From Ensifer adhaerens (GTDB taxonomy: Bacteria; Pseudomonadota; Alphaproteobacteria; Rhizobiales; Rhizobiaceae): 64,000 nt of DNA. The stretch is taken from the NCBI RefSeq assembly GCF_013283195.1, contig NZ_JABEKT010000001.1, positions 2,925,473 through 2,989,472 on the forward strand. The letters are read 5' to 3'. The translations under genes were made by a program, and so were the position numbers. The notes under the pieces are model-generated. The model was given only the letters and a program-made list of their open reading frames with translations. It did no database searches and was not told the origin of the DNA. Positions 24,148 to 32,886 of the stretch are shown here, piece after piece (positions within the stretch are counted from its first letter, which is position 1; every line of letters starts with the position of its first letter).

Positions 24148-24673
24148 GGAGCGCAACTCCGTTTCGACAGGATGAGACGGAAGCGCCGTTGGCGTGTCAA
24201 CGCGAAGTGAGAACTGCCGCCATGCGAATGTGGAACGATATTTTTCCGCGCTGCGCTCCAATGTGCTGGCGGTAGCAGGCTAGGAAGTTCGAACTGACAA
24301 CATGTGCGAGCGGTCAGTGAGAAGCGGTTGTTCCGTATCGACCTTGAACAGACAGTCGAATAACTTCTCACGGCTCCCGAAAGCAGATTCAAACACTTCA
24401 CTTGTCGGCTACCGCCAGCGAATCCGGAACCGCTGAGCCAGGAGCAACCGACGTCGCTCCCACGCCATCCGGGTTACGACGCGTAGCTGAGAATGGGCAC
24501 GGGCGCGCCGTCGGACCATCTACGTCAGGAAGGCAGTGTGAAATCGCCAACACTGAGAGTCATGGCCGCGGCCGACGAAGACCTGGCGATCGAAACGGTC
24601 GTGCTTGCGTTTGTGGCGGATCCGATGGCGCGATGGGGCCGAACAGGTCGAGTGCGTCAGGAACGGTCGTCGT
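24148..24673. other. Intergenic region containing a GNAT relic
   Basis: About 525 bases between the autotransporter and the LysR gene. Apart from the acetyltransferase fragment at 24538 no gene is convincing. The region has the look of degraded sequence at a rearrangement junction. Confidence 0.4.
24538..24645 (+). pseudogene. N-terminal relic of a GNAT acetyltransferase
   Basis: From a GTG at 24538 with an AGGAAGG ribosome site, the frame reads SPTLRVMAAADEDLAIETVV then LAFVADPMARW, a recognisable N-terminus of a GNAT-fold N-acetyltransferase subfamily (usual pattern ...DxxRAIDTLVLAFxxDPxARW). Homology stops abruptly after Trp at about 24640, after which the frame is random and runs into the antisense 3' end of the LysR gene. 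I infer that a rearrangement removed the rest of the gene when the LysR/SDR module came to lie here. Confidence 0.6.
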
Positions 24674-25564
24674 TCACTTCCGGTGCGCCTCGGCGATCAT
24701 CCACGCAACCACCATGTCGATGGCACCGGAATTGCGATAGCGCGGCCACACCAGATAGAAATCCGACGGTCCGAAAAGCGATCCCTCCAGGGCTCGAATG
24801 AGGCGACCTTCCTCCAGGTCCCGTTGGACGAAATCCCGGTTCGCGAGAACGATGCCTTGTCCCGCGATCGCTGCCTCGATCGCATGGGACGTCTGGCTGA
24901 AGCTGATCCCCTTGAACGACGTCCGCTCCAGTTTTCCGAGATGTTTTTCGATGAACTCCGGCCAGAAATTGTGGGCATCGTGCAGGAGCGTATAGCCGGA
25001 AAACTCCGCTGACGTCTTTGGCGGCGGTCGCCCGGATAGCAGCATCGGACTGCCAACGGCGACAATCTCTTGGCCGAACAGCAACTCGGTTGCCAACCCC
25101 GGCCCGAATGGCGGTCGTCCGTAGCGCACAGCAAGATCGACACCATCAGCCTGGAAGCTGGACATGCGTTCCGTGGCGAGAATATGCAGGTCAAGCTCCG
25201 GATGTCGGGCCGTGAAGTCGGGCAGACGGGGGATCAACCATTTGGACGCGAATGTCGGGGTGGTACTGATCGTAAGACGAACTGGCTGCGGTTTCAGCGC
25301 ACCCGTCGCTCTTGCGATAATCTCGAAGGCCCGTCGGATATCGGCGATATAGGCACGCCCCTCGCCCGTCAGCGCCAATGTCCGCGGCAGCCGCTCGAAC
25401 AGCTTCACGCCGAGCTCGCCTTCAAGTCCGCGAACCTGCTGCGCGACCGCTCCCTGGGTGACGCCGAGCTCTTCGGCAGCAAGCCTGAAATTCAGATGCC
25501 GCGCGGCAGCCTCGAATGCTTTGAGAGCGTTCAGTGACGGAAGCTTTCCGGGAGCGTCGATCAT
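24674..25564 (-). CDS. LysR-family transcriptional regulator (GcvA-like)
   Basis: A 296-residue regulator. The N-terminal winged helix reads LPSLNALKAFEAAARHLNFR then AAEELGVTQGAVAQQVRGLE, the GcvA/AmpR-type start. The effector domain begins near residue 93 (VRLTISTTPTFASKWLIPRL) and includes DGVDLAVRYG, again GcvA-like. ATG at 25564. It is divergent from the SDR gene at 25686, with about 120 bases between them, so that gene is its probable target. Its 3' end abuts a truncated GNAT relic. Confidence 0.9.
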   Translation of the reverse strand: MIDAPGKLPSLNALKAFEAAARHLNFRLAAEELGVTQGAVAQQVRGLEGELGVKLFERLPRTLALTGEGRAYIADIRRAFEIIARATGALKPQPVRLTISTTPTFASKWLIPRLPDFTARHPELDLHILATERMSSFQADGVDLAVRYGRPPFGPGLATELLFGQEIVAVGSPMLLSGRPPPKTSAEFSGYTLLHDAHNFWPEFIEKHLGKLERTSFKGISFSQTSHAIEAAIAGQGIVLANRDFVQRDLEEGRLIRALEGSLFGPSDFYLVWPRYRNSGAIDMVVAWMIAEAHRK

Positions 25565-25685
25565 TCAATAGTTTTTCTACTGCCAGATAAAAGTTGAACT
25601 GCTTCGTAAACCCGCGGCGGAAATGGTATGGCAATGCATAGGAATAGGCAATTCGTATGATATTTCCGCGTGAGAGGAGCAAAAG

Positions 25686-26390
25686 ATGTCAGTAGAAAAA
25701 GTGGCTATCGTTACAGCTGGTGGCAGTGGCATGGGTGCCGAATGCGCCAGGCGACTGGCTGCCGATGGTTTCAAAGTGGCCGTACTTTCTTCGTCGGGCA
25801 AAGGTGAGGCGCTTGCGGCCGAGCTCGGTGGCCTCGGCATCACCGGCTCGAATCAATCCAACGACGATCTCAAGCGCCTGGTCGACGCGACCGTGGAGAA
25901 ATGGGGTCGGATCGACGTCCTGGTCAACAGCGCTGGACACGGCCCGCGAGCCTCCATCCTCGATATCACCGACGAGCAGTGGCATACGGGAATGGACGTC
26001 TATCTGATGAATGTCATTCGCCCGGCGCGGCTCGTCACGCCGGTCATGCAGGCGCAGAAGTCCGGCGCGATCATCAATATCTCCACCGCCTGGGCGTTTG
26101 AGCCGTCGGCAATGTTTCCGACATCGGCCGTGTTCCGCTCCGGCCTGGCCGCCTTTACGAAGATTTTTGCCGACACCTACGCTGGCGACAACGTCCGCAT
26201 GAACAACGTTCTGCCCGGCTGGATCGACAGTCTTCCGGCCACGGAAGACAGGCGCGAGGCCGTACCGATGAAGCGCTACGGCACAAGCGCCGAAATCGCT
26301 GCGACCGTTGCCTTTCTTGCTTCCGAGGGCGCAGGCTACATCACCGGGCAGAACCTCAAGGTCGATGGTGGCCTGACACGCTCCGTGTGA
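25686..26390 (+). CDS. Short-chain dehydrogenase/reductase fold protein lacking the catalytic Tyr-Lys pair
   Basis: A 234-residue Rossmann protein. The ATG at 25686 follows GAGAGGAGC. The cofactor motif is TAGGSGMG (10-17), NSAG is at 81-84, and the catalytic Ser aligns with Ser133 (NISTAW). At the YxxxK position the protein has F144-P-T-S-A148, so both the catalytic tyrosine and lysine are replaced. PGWI and the C-terminal GYITGQNLKVDGG are normal. It probably binds NAD(P) but cannot use standard SDR chemistry; it could be a regulator or an unusual enzyme. Divergent from the LysR regulator. Confidence 0.88.
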   Translation: MSVEKVAIVTAGGSGMGAECARRLAADGFKVAVLSSSGKGEALAAELGGLGITGSNQSNDDLKRLVDATVEKWGRIDVLVNSAGHGPRASILDITDEQWHTGMDVYLMNVIRPARLVTPVMQAQKSGAIINISTAWAFEPSAMFPTSAVFRSGLAAFTKIFADTYAGDNVRMNNVLPGWIDSLPATEDRREAVPMKRYGTSAEIAATVAFLASEGAGYITGQNLKVDGGLTRSV

Positions 26391-26458
26391 CGTGAAAAAG
26401 CTGGGCTAACTCGCCTTTGCGCTTCTCGGCCTCATCCGGGGAAGCAATGTCGTCTTCG

Positions 26459-27391
26459 TCAAGCGGGCTCGACGGCCACAGCCTCAGCGACCGCCAGCTC
26501 CGCCATGGCCAATGCCGCCTCGCGGGTCCTGGCGGCGGCAATGAAGCGGCCGTTGTGGCAGAAGGTGGCGCCCTCAACGCCGCAGGCGGCTTCCAGCGCC
26601 TCGTTGGTGAGGCCTGCCCAAGCGGCCGGCAGGTCGGCGCGCAGCTCAAAACCCTCGTCGGCGCGGCGGATGCCGGTCAGGGTCCAGTCCTTGTCGCGCG
26701 GGTGGACGACGAACAGCAGGTGGTCGGCGCCGGCTTTTACGATGGCTGGGCGGAAGGGCATGCCCATCGGCAGCTCCAGCACGCGGCCCTCGCCGGTCGC
26801 AACGATCGCCTGGTGCACGACGGCTTCGGCGCGCAGTTTTGCAGCACTCCGTCCGACGCTCGCCTCGACGAAGCTGCGGGCGATCGCAAGCGCTGCGTGG
26901 AAGGCGCGCTCGTCGGCATCCGGATCGGTCTCGTCGAAAACGGGCTTCAGGGTTTCCAAGAGCGCCGGCAGCGTCAGGCCGGCAAGCGGCCCGGCGATGG
27001 AGGGGCTGAGCGCGCCGTTGTCGACCAGATCGACCGGCAGCACGAAGCTCCGGTCGAAGGAGGCGTGCACCGCCTCGACATGCGCTTCCGGGACCCCGGA
27101 GGCGACGAGGTAATCGCGGCCATAATGCTTCCAGATCAGGCCGAACGAGCTCAAAGGCTGGCCGTCCTCGCGCAGCGGCGCGCCGCGCTGGTGGTGATCG
27201 AAGATCTGCGCTTGCGCATCATAAGCGCCGCCGACATCGTAGATGATGCGGTCCGCGCCAGGCGTGATCCACTCCGGCGCCCGGCTGCGCACGATCTTCG
27301 CTTCCGGGAACAGCCGGGTCAGGATGACGCTCGACATCAGTTCATCGGCATGGAAGCCACCGGAATGGGTGACGAGGAAATCTGGGGTCAT
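26459..27391 (-). CDS. MYG1 family protein (UPF0160, DHH-like predicted nuclease)
   Basis: A 310-residue cytosolic protein. The ATG at 27391 gives the family start TPDFLVTHSGGFHADELMSS (HSGGFHADE at 9-17). The DHH motif FDHHQRG lies at 64-70, and SSFGLIWKHYG follows. These residues coordinate metal in the DHH phosphoesterase superfamily; eukaryotic MYG1 is a 3'-5' RNA exonuclease. The C-terminal region (FVEASVGRSAAKLRAEA onward) is as in bacterial members. The upstream extension of the frame to 27607 has no homology. Role in bacteria unknown, probably RNA or nucleotide turnover. Confidence 0.9.
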   Translation of the reverse strand: MTPDFLVTHSGGFHADELMSSVILTRLFPEAKIVRSRAPEWITPGADRIIYDVGGAYDAQAQIFDHHQRGAPLREDGQPLSSFGLIWKHYGRDYLVASGVPEAHVEAVHASFDRSFVLPVDLVDNGALSPSIAGPLAGLTLPALLETLKPVFDETDPDADERAFHAALAIARSFVEASVGRSAAKLRAEAVVHQAIVATGEGRVLELPMGMPFRPAIVKAGADHLLFVVHPRDKDWTLTGIRRADEGFELRADLPAAWAGLTNEALEAACGVEGATFCHNGRFIAAARTREAALAMAELAVAEAVAVEPA

Positions 27392-27603
27392 GCCGGGATG
27401 CGCCTTGTGGTTTTCTGAAAGGGTACGCCCGAGGGGCGTTTGCGGTTGGCACCAGATAGCCTTTGCCCGACGCCATCTCAACCCACCCATTGCGTATTCC
27501 GGTATGCCTTCAACGCCCGGCTTCGACCCGGCGGCCGGCGATTTCCCGTTTTGCTCCAACCGCTGACTTGGATGCGGAACGTCCAAAATCTCGAAAACCT
27601 GCC

Positions 27604-27960
27604 TCACAAGCCCGGTTCTTGTGACAACTCCTCCAACCAGGCGCGTGCCAGTTTGGGTTCTCCCATCGAATTTGCGGTGTTGGACGAACGCATCTTCAGC
27701 AAGCGCTGATTGAGAGGAAATGGTTCGGCATAACCAAGTTTGCGCCGGAGAGCGTCAACATGCGATCCAAGATCCAGCAGCTCTGACGCATCGTGGGAAG
27801 AGAGCCGCTTCCTGAGCCGTTTCCCGAGGGAGGCCAAGGCACCATCGTTTTGTCCGAATAGCCCTGACCGGCCATCGACGCAGCGCTCAAGCGCTTCAAT
27901 CAGCAATGTGAGGTACTCAGCCTCCAATGCCTTCAGCAATGTCTCGCCAGATCGCTTCAT
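27604..27960 (-). CDS. Hypothetical helical protein (118 residues)
   Basis: ATG at 27960 with AGAGG eight bases upstream; a second ATG lies two codons earlier (27966). The product starts MKRSGETLLKALEAEYLTLL and is almost entirely predicted helix (IEALERCVDGR, LGKRLRKRLSSHDASELLD), with no membrane span. Codon use matches neighbours. No family recognised. It lies between the MYG1 gene and the MarR-GNAT gene on the same strand. Confidence 0.55.
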   Translation of the reverse strand: MKRSGETLLKALEAEYLTLLIEALERCVDGRSGLFGQNDGALASLGKRLRKRLSSHDASELLDLGSHVDALRRKLGYAEPFPLNQRLLKMRSSNTANSMGEPKLARAWLEELSQEPGL

Positions 27961-28086
27961 CCCCATCACCTCTGAAAACCAAGACCGGCGAAGCCCTCGC
28001 AAAACGCCCATTCTCGGATAATTGAGTTCAAAAGAATGCCCTTCGAAAACACGCTCGGGAAGAAAACGCCTGCAACCCTATCTGTT

Positions 28087-29055
28087 TCACCTTCCAATTT
28101 CGATACGCGCCTCGCGATTCAGCCCTTGGCCGAGATCGAGCGACCAGGTCTGGCCCACCAGATCCTTGCCGAAGGAATGGTGCGGCGCTTCCTCGACAAG
28201 CGTGAAGCCGGCGCGCTCGTAAATGCGGCGGGCCGAAGTCAGAACGCTGTTGGTCCACAGCACCAGCGTGTCGTAGCCGACGGCGCGGGCGCGCTCGATA
28301 CAGGCGGCAACCAGCGCTGCACCAACGCCACGTCCGCGCGTATCCGGCTCCACATAAAGCAGCCTGAGCTTGGCGACACCGGGCTTGTCGCTCGCCACCA
28401 GAAAGATCGAGCCGACGATGCGCCCGTCAATCTCAGCAATCCAGGCGGCCTCGCGGGCCGGGTCGTAGGATTTGACGAAGTCGCCCAGGATGCCCGCAGC
28501 CAGCGCCTCATACTCCTGGTTCCAGCCATATTCCTCGACATAGAGAACCGTCTGGCGGTGGATGATCCAGCCGAGATCGCCCGGCTTCAGATCGCGCAAC
28601 TGCAGCGCCCCTCCTGCCTTTTCCCCCAGGACTTCACTGACGATGCCGGTGGCCGCGATCAGCCGCCTGCGCTCGGTCGGGGCAAGGGTATCGAGCAACG
28701 CGCCGATGGCCGTGCAGGTGTTCTGCTCCAACGCGGCGAAGGTGGTGCGGCCCACAGGCGTGAGCGCGATCGGCTGCCGGCGGCCGCCTTCCGGACGCTC
28801 CGCCTTCTCCACCAGCCCACGATCGGCAAACCGCTTCAGCGTGCGGCTCAGCTGGGCGCGGTCCACTTGAAGCGTCCGCATGAGGTCGGCCGCGGTCGGC
28901 TCGTCGCGATGAGCAAGCTCGTAGAGGATGCGGGCTTCGGTGAGCGTGAACGGGCTCTGGTCGAGATGGGCGTTCAGCAGGCCCAGACGGTTGGTATAGA
29001 GGCGGTTGAAGGCGCGCAGCGCCGCCACGTCGGGGTGGTCGTTGGGGAGTGTCAT
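28087..29055 (-). CDS. MarR-type regulator fused to a GNAT acetyltransferase
   Basis: A 322-residue two-domain protein. Residues 1-150 are a MarR winged helix: FTLTEARILYELAHRDEPTA, then LQVDRAQLSRTLKRFADRGL and ERPEGGRRQPIALTPVG, the wing. Residues about 155-305 are a GNAT domain with the acetyl-CoA signature VEPDTRGRGVGAALV and the C-terminal TSARRIYERAGF. The fusion is known in Alphaproteobacteria, where the acetyltransferase part may act on a small molecule that also controls DNA binding. ATG at 29055. A perfect 38-bp palindrome immediately upstream is the probable autoregulatory operator. Confidence 0.92.
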   Translation of the reverse strand: MTLPNDHPDVAALRAFNRLYTNRLGLLNAHLDQSPFTLTEARILYELAHRDEPTAADLMRTLQVDRAQLSRTLKRFADRGLVEKAERPEGGRRQPIALTPVGRTTFAALEQNTCTAIGALLDTLAPTERRRLIAATGIVSEVLGEKAGGALQLRDLKPGDLGWIIHRQTVLYVEEYGWNQEYEALAAGILGDFVKSYDPAREAAWIAEIDGRIVGSIFLVASDKPGVAKLRLLYVEPDTRGRGVGAALVAACIERARAVGYDTLVLWTNSVLTSARRIYERAGFTLVEEAPHHSFGKDLVGQTWSLDLGQGLNREARIEIGR

Positions 29056-29074
29056 CGGGGTGATCCAGCCTTAA

Positions 29075-29112
29075 GTTGACTCAATCAACAATGATTTGTT
29101 GATTGAGTCAAC
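29075..29112. promoter_or_regulatory. Perfect palindromic operator upstream of the MarR-GNAT gene
   Basis: GTTGACTCAATCAACAA (29075-29091) and its exact inverse TTGTTGATTGAGTCAAC (29096-29112) flank a TGAT spacer. Each arm also contains the MarR-like half-palindrome TTGACTCAATCAA, so two dimers could bind. It is 20 bases from the MarR-GNAT start and between that gene and the LysE gene region. Confidence 0.85.
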
Positions 29113-29181
29113 ATGCAATTATCCTGACACCGTGTGCTCAGGCATTGCAGGCATGAGCGCCGAACCGACGAGGAGGTCGCG

Positions 29182-29814
29182 TCAGTTCTTGGCACCGAGC
29201 GCCAGCCGGCAGGCAAGGCCGGCAAAGACGCCGGCGAGCAGATATTGCGGCAGCCTCCTGAACCGGGCGGGTGCCGAAAGCCGGCTGCGGATCTGGCCGC
29301 TGAGCAGGATCACCGTGCCGTTGACGAGAAAGCCGATGCCGTTCAGCACCGTTGCCAGCACCAGCGTCTGCACGATGATCGCGCCGTTTTCCGGCCGGAT
29401 GAACTGCGGAAACAACGCCAGCACGAACAGCGCCATCTTCGGATTGAGCAGGTTGGTCAAAAGCCCCTCACCCAGGATCCGCCGAAGCGACAGGCGTTTC
29501 AGCGACGAGGACGGCGAAAAGTCGATCGCGTGAGAACGAAGGGTCTTGAAGGCGAGATAGAGAAGATAGGCGCAGCCGGCCCAGCGCACGATCTCATAGG
29601 CGATCGGCACGGTGGCGATCAGCTGCGACAGCCCCAGCGCCGCGGCAAGCGCGTGGCAGTAGGTGCCAAGCGCAATGCCGGCATAGGTGAGAAACCCCGC
29701 CCCCTGCCCCTGGCTGACGCTGCGCGAAGCGATCAGCAGCATATCGGGACCCGGCGTGGCGGTCAGCACCAGCGAGGCGGCGGCAAAAAGTGCAAGTGTG
29801 GAAAAATCCGGCAT
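29182..29814 (-). CDS. LysE/RhtB-family amino-acid exporter
   Basis: A 210-residue inner-membrane protein with about six spans, normal for the family. The signature LTATPGPDMLLIASRSVSQG near 17-36 is the conserved first LysE motif, and LLTNLLNPKMALFVLALFPQ near 118-137 is the second. ATG at 29814 with AAAGGAAG upstream. It should export an amino acid, homoserine lactone-like compound or similar metabolite by proton antiport. It ends 70 bases from the palindrome controlling the MarR-GNAT gene and runs in the same direction, so read-through from it would cross the operator. Confidence 0.92.
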   Translation of the reverse strand: MPDFSTLALFAAASLVLTATPGPDMLLIASRSVSQGQGAGFLTYAGIALGTYCHALAAALGLSQLIATVPIAYEIVRWAGCAYLLYLAFKTLRSHAIDFSPSSSLKRLSLRRILGEGLLTNLLNPKMALFVLALFPQFIRPENGAIIVQTLVLATVLNGIGFLVNGTVILLSGQIRSRLSAPARFRRLPQYLLAGVFAGLACRLALGAKN

Positions 29815-30215
29815 GACATCTTCCTTTGAGGTGGCCGGAATTCCCGTTTAGCCGGATTCGCGGGAATGGCAAGGCCGGAGCGAAAGACGGCACGAAATGC
29901 CATTTCCTCAAGGAAACGCCGGCCCGGAAGAACCACCGGATTGGCGGGCGACAGGATCGGCAAGACAGGCGCGGCACGAACAGGCGCGGCAAGCGTTTGC
30001 GCGCAGGCGTCTGCGTTGCGGGACATGTACCGGCATTGTCACAATCGGCGTTGCCGCGACCGCCTGCCCGCCCGCTTCGTTGCCGCGTGAACGAAGGACA
30101 AGCGCCAATCACCCATGCTGTTTTCTGCGTTAAGCAACGCGACAAATCCAGGTTGCACGCTACGTCGTCTGAACGTAGAGCACGTTGCCATAGTATAATC
30201 AGGGGTTGAAATTTT
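29815..30215. other. Intergenic region between LysE and a secreted-protein gene
   Basis: About 400 bases between divergent genes. Short arginine-rich frames are shadows without ribosome sites. No repeat or palindrome was recognised. The part near 30130-30200 is AT-richer and probably holds the promoter of the secreted-protein gene. Confidence 0.35.
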
Positions 30216-30599
30216 ATGTCCATTTCAGTCAAAACATTGCTCGCCGCGGCGGTCGTCGGCTTCTTCCTCGTGCCGGGCCTCGCCAACGCCGAAGCCTTGG
30301 CCCAGCTCGAAAAGCAGGGCTACAAGGTCAGCAAGCTCACAAAGAACAAGGCTGGTTCGCAGGGCTGGATCGCGTCGAACGGCGACAAGCGGTTTTTCTG
30401 CCGCATGAATGTCAGCATAGCCGTTGTAAGCAAGAAGGAACTGGTGGGCATCACTGCGGGCGGGCGCCTGGTTAAGATGAACCGCGCCACCTACGAAGCG
30501 ACGTTGGGTGGGCCCGATCCGTCTCTGCCGCTCTGGAGCGACCTTCAGGCCGGCCGCGTCAAGGCCCCTCACGTCAAGGGCTGCACGCCCCTTCGCTAA
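30216..30599 (+). CDS. Secreted protein of unknown function (127 residues)
   Basis: ATG at 30216 with AGGGG upstream. MSISVKTLLAAAVVGFFLVP followed by GLANAEA is a Sec signal peptide. The mature protein has a repeated lysine-rich beginning (LEKQGYKVSKLTKNKAG), a GWIASNGDKRFFCRM core and a second cysteine near the end (VKGCTP), which could pair. Probably periplasmic. No family recognised. Confidence 0.7.
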   Translation: MSISVKTLLAAAVVGFFLVPGLANAEALAQLEKQGYKVSKLTKNKAGSQGWIASNGDKRFFCRMNVSIAVVSKKELVGITAGGRLVKMNRATYEATLGGPDPSLPLWSDLQAGRVKAPHVKGCTPLR

Positions 30600-30665
30600 T
30601 CTGCACAGGCAGGCCAGCACCTTGGTTTAGGCGCAGGCCTGCCCTCGCGATCGGTCGCCCGCACC

Positions 30666-31829
30666 TTAGCGATAGTCCACCCAGATGCCGCCGGCATCGG
30701 CCGAGCGCACGCAGTTTTCCACCCAGCGCACACCTTCGAGCCCGGCGTCGACGCCGGGGAAGACAAGATCTTCAAGGCCCTCGGGCGCAAGGCCTCGTGT
30801 GCCGCTGATCGCCAGCCCGAAGCGGCGATAGAGATTGGCCCAGGCCTCGAACAGGCCTTCCGGGTGGCCGCCGCCGATGCGGTCATCGATCCGGGCTTCC
30901 GGGTAGAGATAGTCCATGCCGCGCTCGAGGATGCGCACCGGCTCGCCCTGGATCTCATGGGAGAGCTGGTTCGGCCGTTCGTCCCACCATTCGATGCTGG
31001 CCTTCGAGCCGACGATGCGTACCTTCTGTCCGTGCATCGCGCCGGCATTGACGGCGCTCGACCAGATATTGGCGATGGCGCCGTTGTCATATTCCATCAG
31101 GGTCACGGCGTTGTCTTCGAGCGGCGCCCGGCTCCTGACGAAACTCTGGCGGACGCATATCAGCCGCTTGATCGTCAGGTGCGGCAGGATCACCTCGGAA
31201 AGGTAGAGCGGGTGCGTTCCGACATCGCCGAGCACATAGCTCGGCCCTGCGAATTTCGGGTCGACGCGCCAGCGGATCGACGGGTTCTGCTCCTCGACAG
31301 CGGCGCTGTGGAAACCATGGGCAAACTGCAGGTTGACGATGCGGATCTCTCCGAGATCGCCATTTCTCACCATGGCGCGGGCCTGCTCGATCATCTGGTG
31401 GCCGGCGTAACCGTAGGTGACGCCGACCATGCGGCCGCGCGCCTCCGACAACGCCTTCAACTCCTCGGCCTCGGCCACCGTAAAGCAGAGCGGTTTTTCG
31501 CAGATCACATGCAGGTCATGCTCCAGCGCCGCCTTGCTGATGGCAAAATGGGTGTTGTTGGGCGTGGCGATCGACACCGCCTCGATGCCATCGGGCATCG
31601 CGGCCTCGGCGGCAAACATCGTCGCATAATCCGGATAGCTGCGCGCCGGATCGAGGCCGAGATCGAAGCCGAAGGCGCGGCCGCGCGCCGCGTCGATATC
31701 GAAGGCGCCAGCGACCAGCTCGAAGGTGTTGTCCCTAAGCGCCGCGGAGCGGTGGATCGAGCCGATCTGGCTGCCGCGCCCGCCACCCACCATCGCCCAG
31801 CGGATCGGCCTGTTCTTCGCTTCCGTCAT
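30666..31829 (-). CDS. Gfo/Idh/MocA-family NAD(P)-dependent oxidoreductase
   Basis: A 387-residue sugar or polyol dehydrogenase-like enzyme. ATG at 31829 with AGGA upstream. The Rossmann motif is IRWAMVGGGRGSQIG (GGGxGS), and the family hallmark EKPLCFT (usual EKPL) follows HVICEKP, with the conserved lysine that helps hydride transfer. GDVGTHPLYL gives the usual D-x-x-x-H pair. It is the last gene of the leftward catabolic cluster that starts at 33795 and is divergent from a LacI-type regulator. Probably oxidises an inositol or hexose derivative; the exact substrate is unclear. Confidence 0.9.
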   Translation of the reverse strand: MTEAKNRPIRWAMVGGGRGSQIGSIHRSAALRDNTFELVAGAFDIDAARGRAFGFDLGLDPARSYPDYATMFAAEAAMPDGIEAVSIATPNNTHFAISKAALEHDLHVICEKPLCFTVAEAEELKALSEARGRMVGVTYGYAGHQMIEQARAMVRNGDLGEIRIVNLQFAHGFHSAAVEEQNPSIRWRVDPKFAGPSYVLGDVGTHPLYLSEVILPHLTIKRLICVRQSFVRSRAPLEDNAVTLMEYDNGAIANIWSSAVNAGAMHGQKVRIVGSKASIEWWDERPNQLSHEIQGEPVRILERGMDYLYPEARIDDRIGGGHPEGLFEAWANLYRRFGLAISGTRGLAPEGLEDLVFPGVDAGLEGVRWVENCVRSADAGGIWVDYR

Positions 31830-31924
31830 GGTCAAGTATCCTGTCTATGACGCATGGCGTGCCTGATGGCACCGACATGCATGAAATCAAAAGTTTGAAC
31901 GGCTCTGTGCGTACTGATTACAAA

Positions 31925-32845
31925 TCAGAAGCCGACTGAAGCGAGGTAGTCGCGGCTCTCCCGGACATCCGCCAGGCTGCCCGCGACGCTTCTCGGGTCG
32001 CGCTCCTGCTCGACCGTGATGAAGCCGTGGTAGCCGATGTCGGCAAGCGTCTGCCTGATGGCGGGGTAATCAATCACCCCTCGGCCGATCGGGCACATGA
32101 CGCCTTCAGCGCAGGCCTCGAAGAAGCGGATCCTTTCCCCCATCACCCGGTCGAACACCGTCTGGTCGATATCCTTGAAATGGACATAGTCGAGCCGGTC
32201 GGCATAACGCCTCAGCGTCTCCACCGGGTCCATGCCGGCGTAGAAGGTGTGGCCGGTGTCGAGGCAGAAGCCGGCGATCTCCTGTGGCACGTCGCGGGCG
32301 ATGCGCTCGATCTCGTCGGAAAATTCGATATAGCCGCCGGCATGGGGATGGATCACCGCCCGCACGCCATAGGCATCGGCGCGCTCGGCGATCGCCTTGA
32401 TATTGGCGACCATGCCGGCCCAGGCCTCGTCCGAAAGTCGCGGCGCGCGGTCGAAATGCCCGGCCGCATAGTCCCGCTCGTCGTGCCCCCAGTCCATGAC
32501 GGTCAGATAGGGCGTCGCAAACCGCTGGCCGGCCACCTGCGGCGGCTGAGGCAGCCTTGTGATGACGGCGCAGATCTCGTCCGTCTGACGCAGCAGGCTG
32601 TCGCGGTTGTCGGGCGAAACCAGATCGTCGAAGATCGTGCCGGCGACGATGAAGAGGTTACGCTCGGCAAGGGCTGCCGCAACCAGCCGGTCGTCGAGCG
32701 GCACATAACCGTAAGGTCCGAGTTCCAGCCCGCCATAGCCGGCAGCGGCCGCCTCGTCGAACACGCGGCGCCAGGCCGGCAGGTCGGGATTGTTGACGTC
32801 GTCCACGCCCCAGCAGCAGGGGGCGGTCGTGATCGTGATGCTCAC
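31925..32845 (-). CDS. Sugar phosphate isomerase/epimerase family protein (IolE-like TIM barrel)
   Basis: A 306-residue AP-endonuclease-2-like TIM barrel. The GTG start at 32845 follows AAGGAATG. GYGGLELGPYGYVP begins the barrel, and metal ligands of the family are visible: VIHPHAGGYIE, FCLDTGHTFYAG, YVHFKDID and FITVEQERDP (Glu, Asp, His, Glu). The best resemblance is to IolE-type 2-keto-myo-inositol dehydratases and related isomerases. It is between the second isomerase and the MocA-type dehydrogenase in the same operon, with a 41-base gap to its upstream neighbour. Confidence 0.88.
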   Translation of the reverse strand: MSITITTAPCCWGVDDVNNPDLPAWRRVFDEAAAAGYGGLELGPYGYVPLDDRLVAAALAERNLFIVAGTIFDDLVSPDNRDSLLRQTDEICAVITRLPQPPQVAGQRFATPYLTVMDWGHDERDYAAGHFDRAPRLSDEAWAGMVANIKAIAERADAYGVRAVIHPHAGGYIEFSDEIERIARDVPQEIAGFCLDTGHTFYAGMDPVETLRRYADRLDYVHFKDIDQTVFDRVMGERIRFFEACAEGVMCPIGRGVIDYPAIRQTLADIGYHGFITVEQERDPRSVAGSLADVRESRDYLASVGF

Positions 32846-32886
32846 GGCTTCATTCCTTGATCGAAAGGGTGTCGGCAGGCCGCGGC

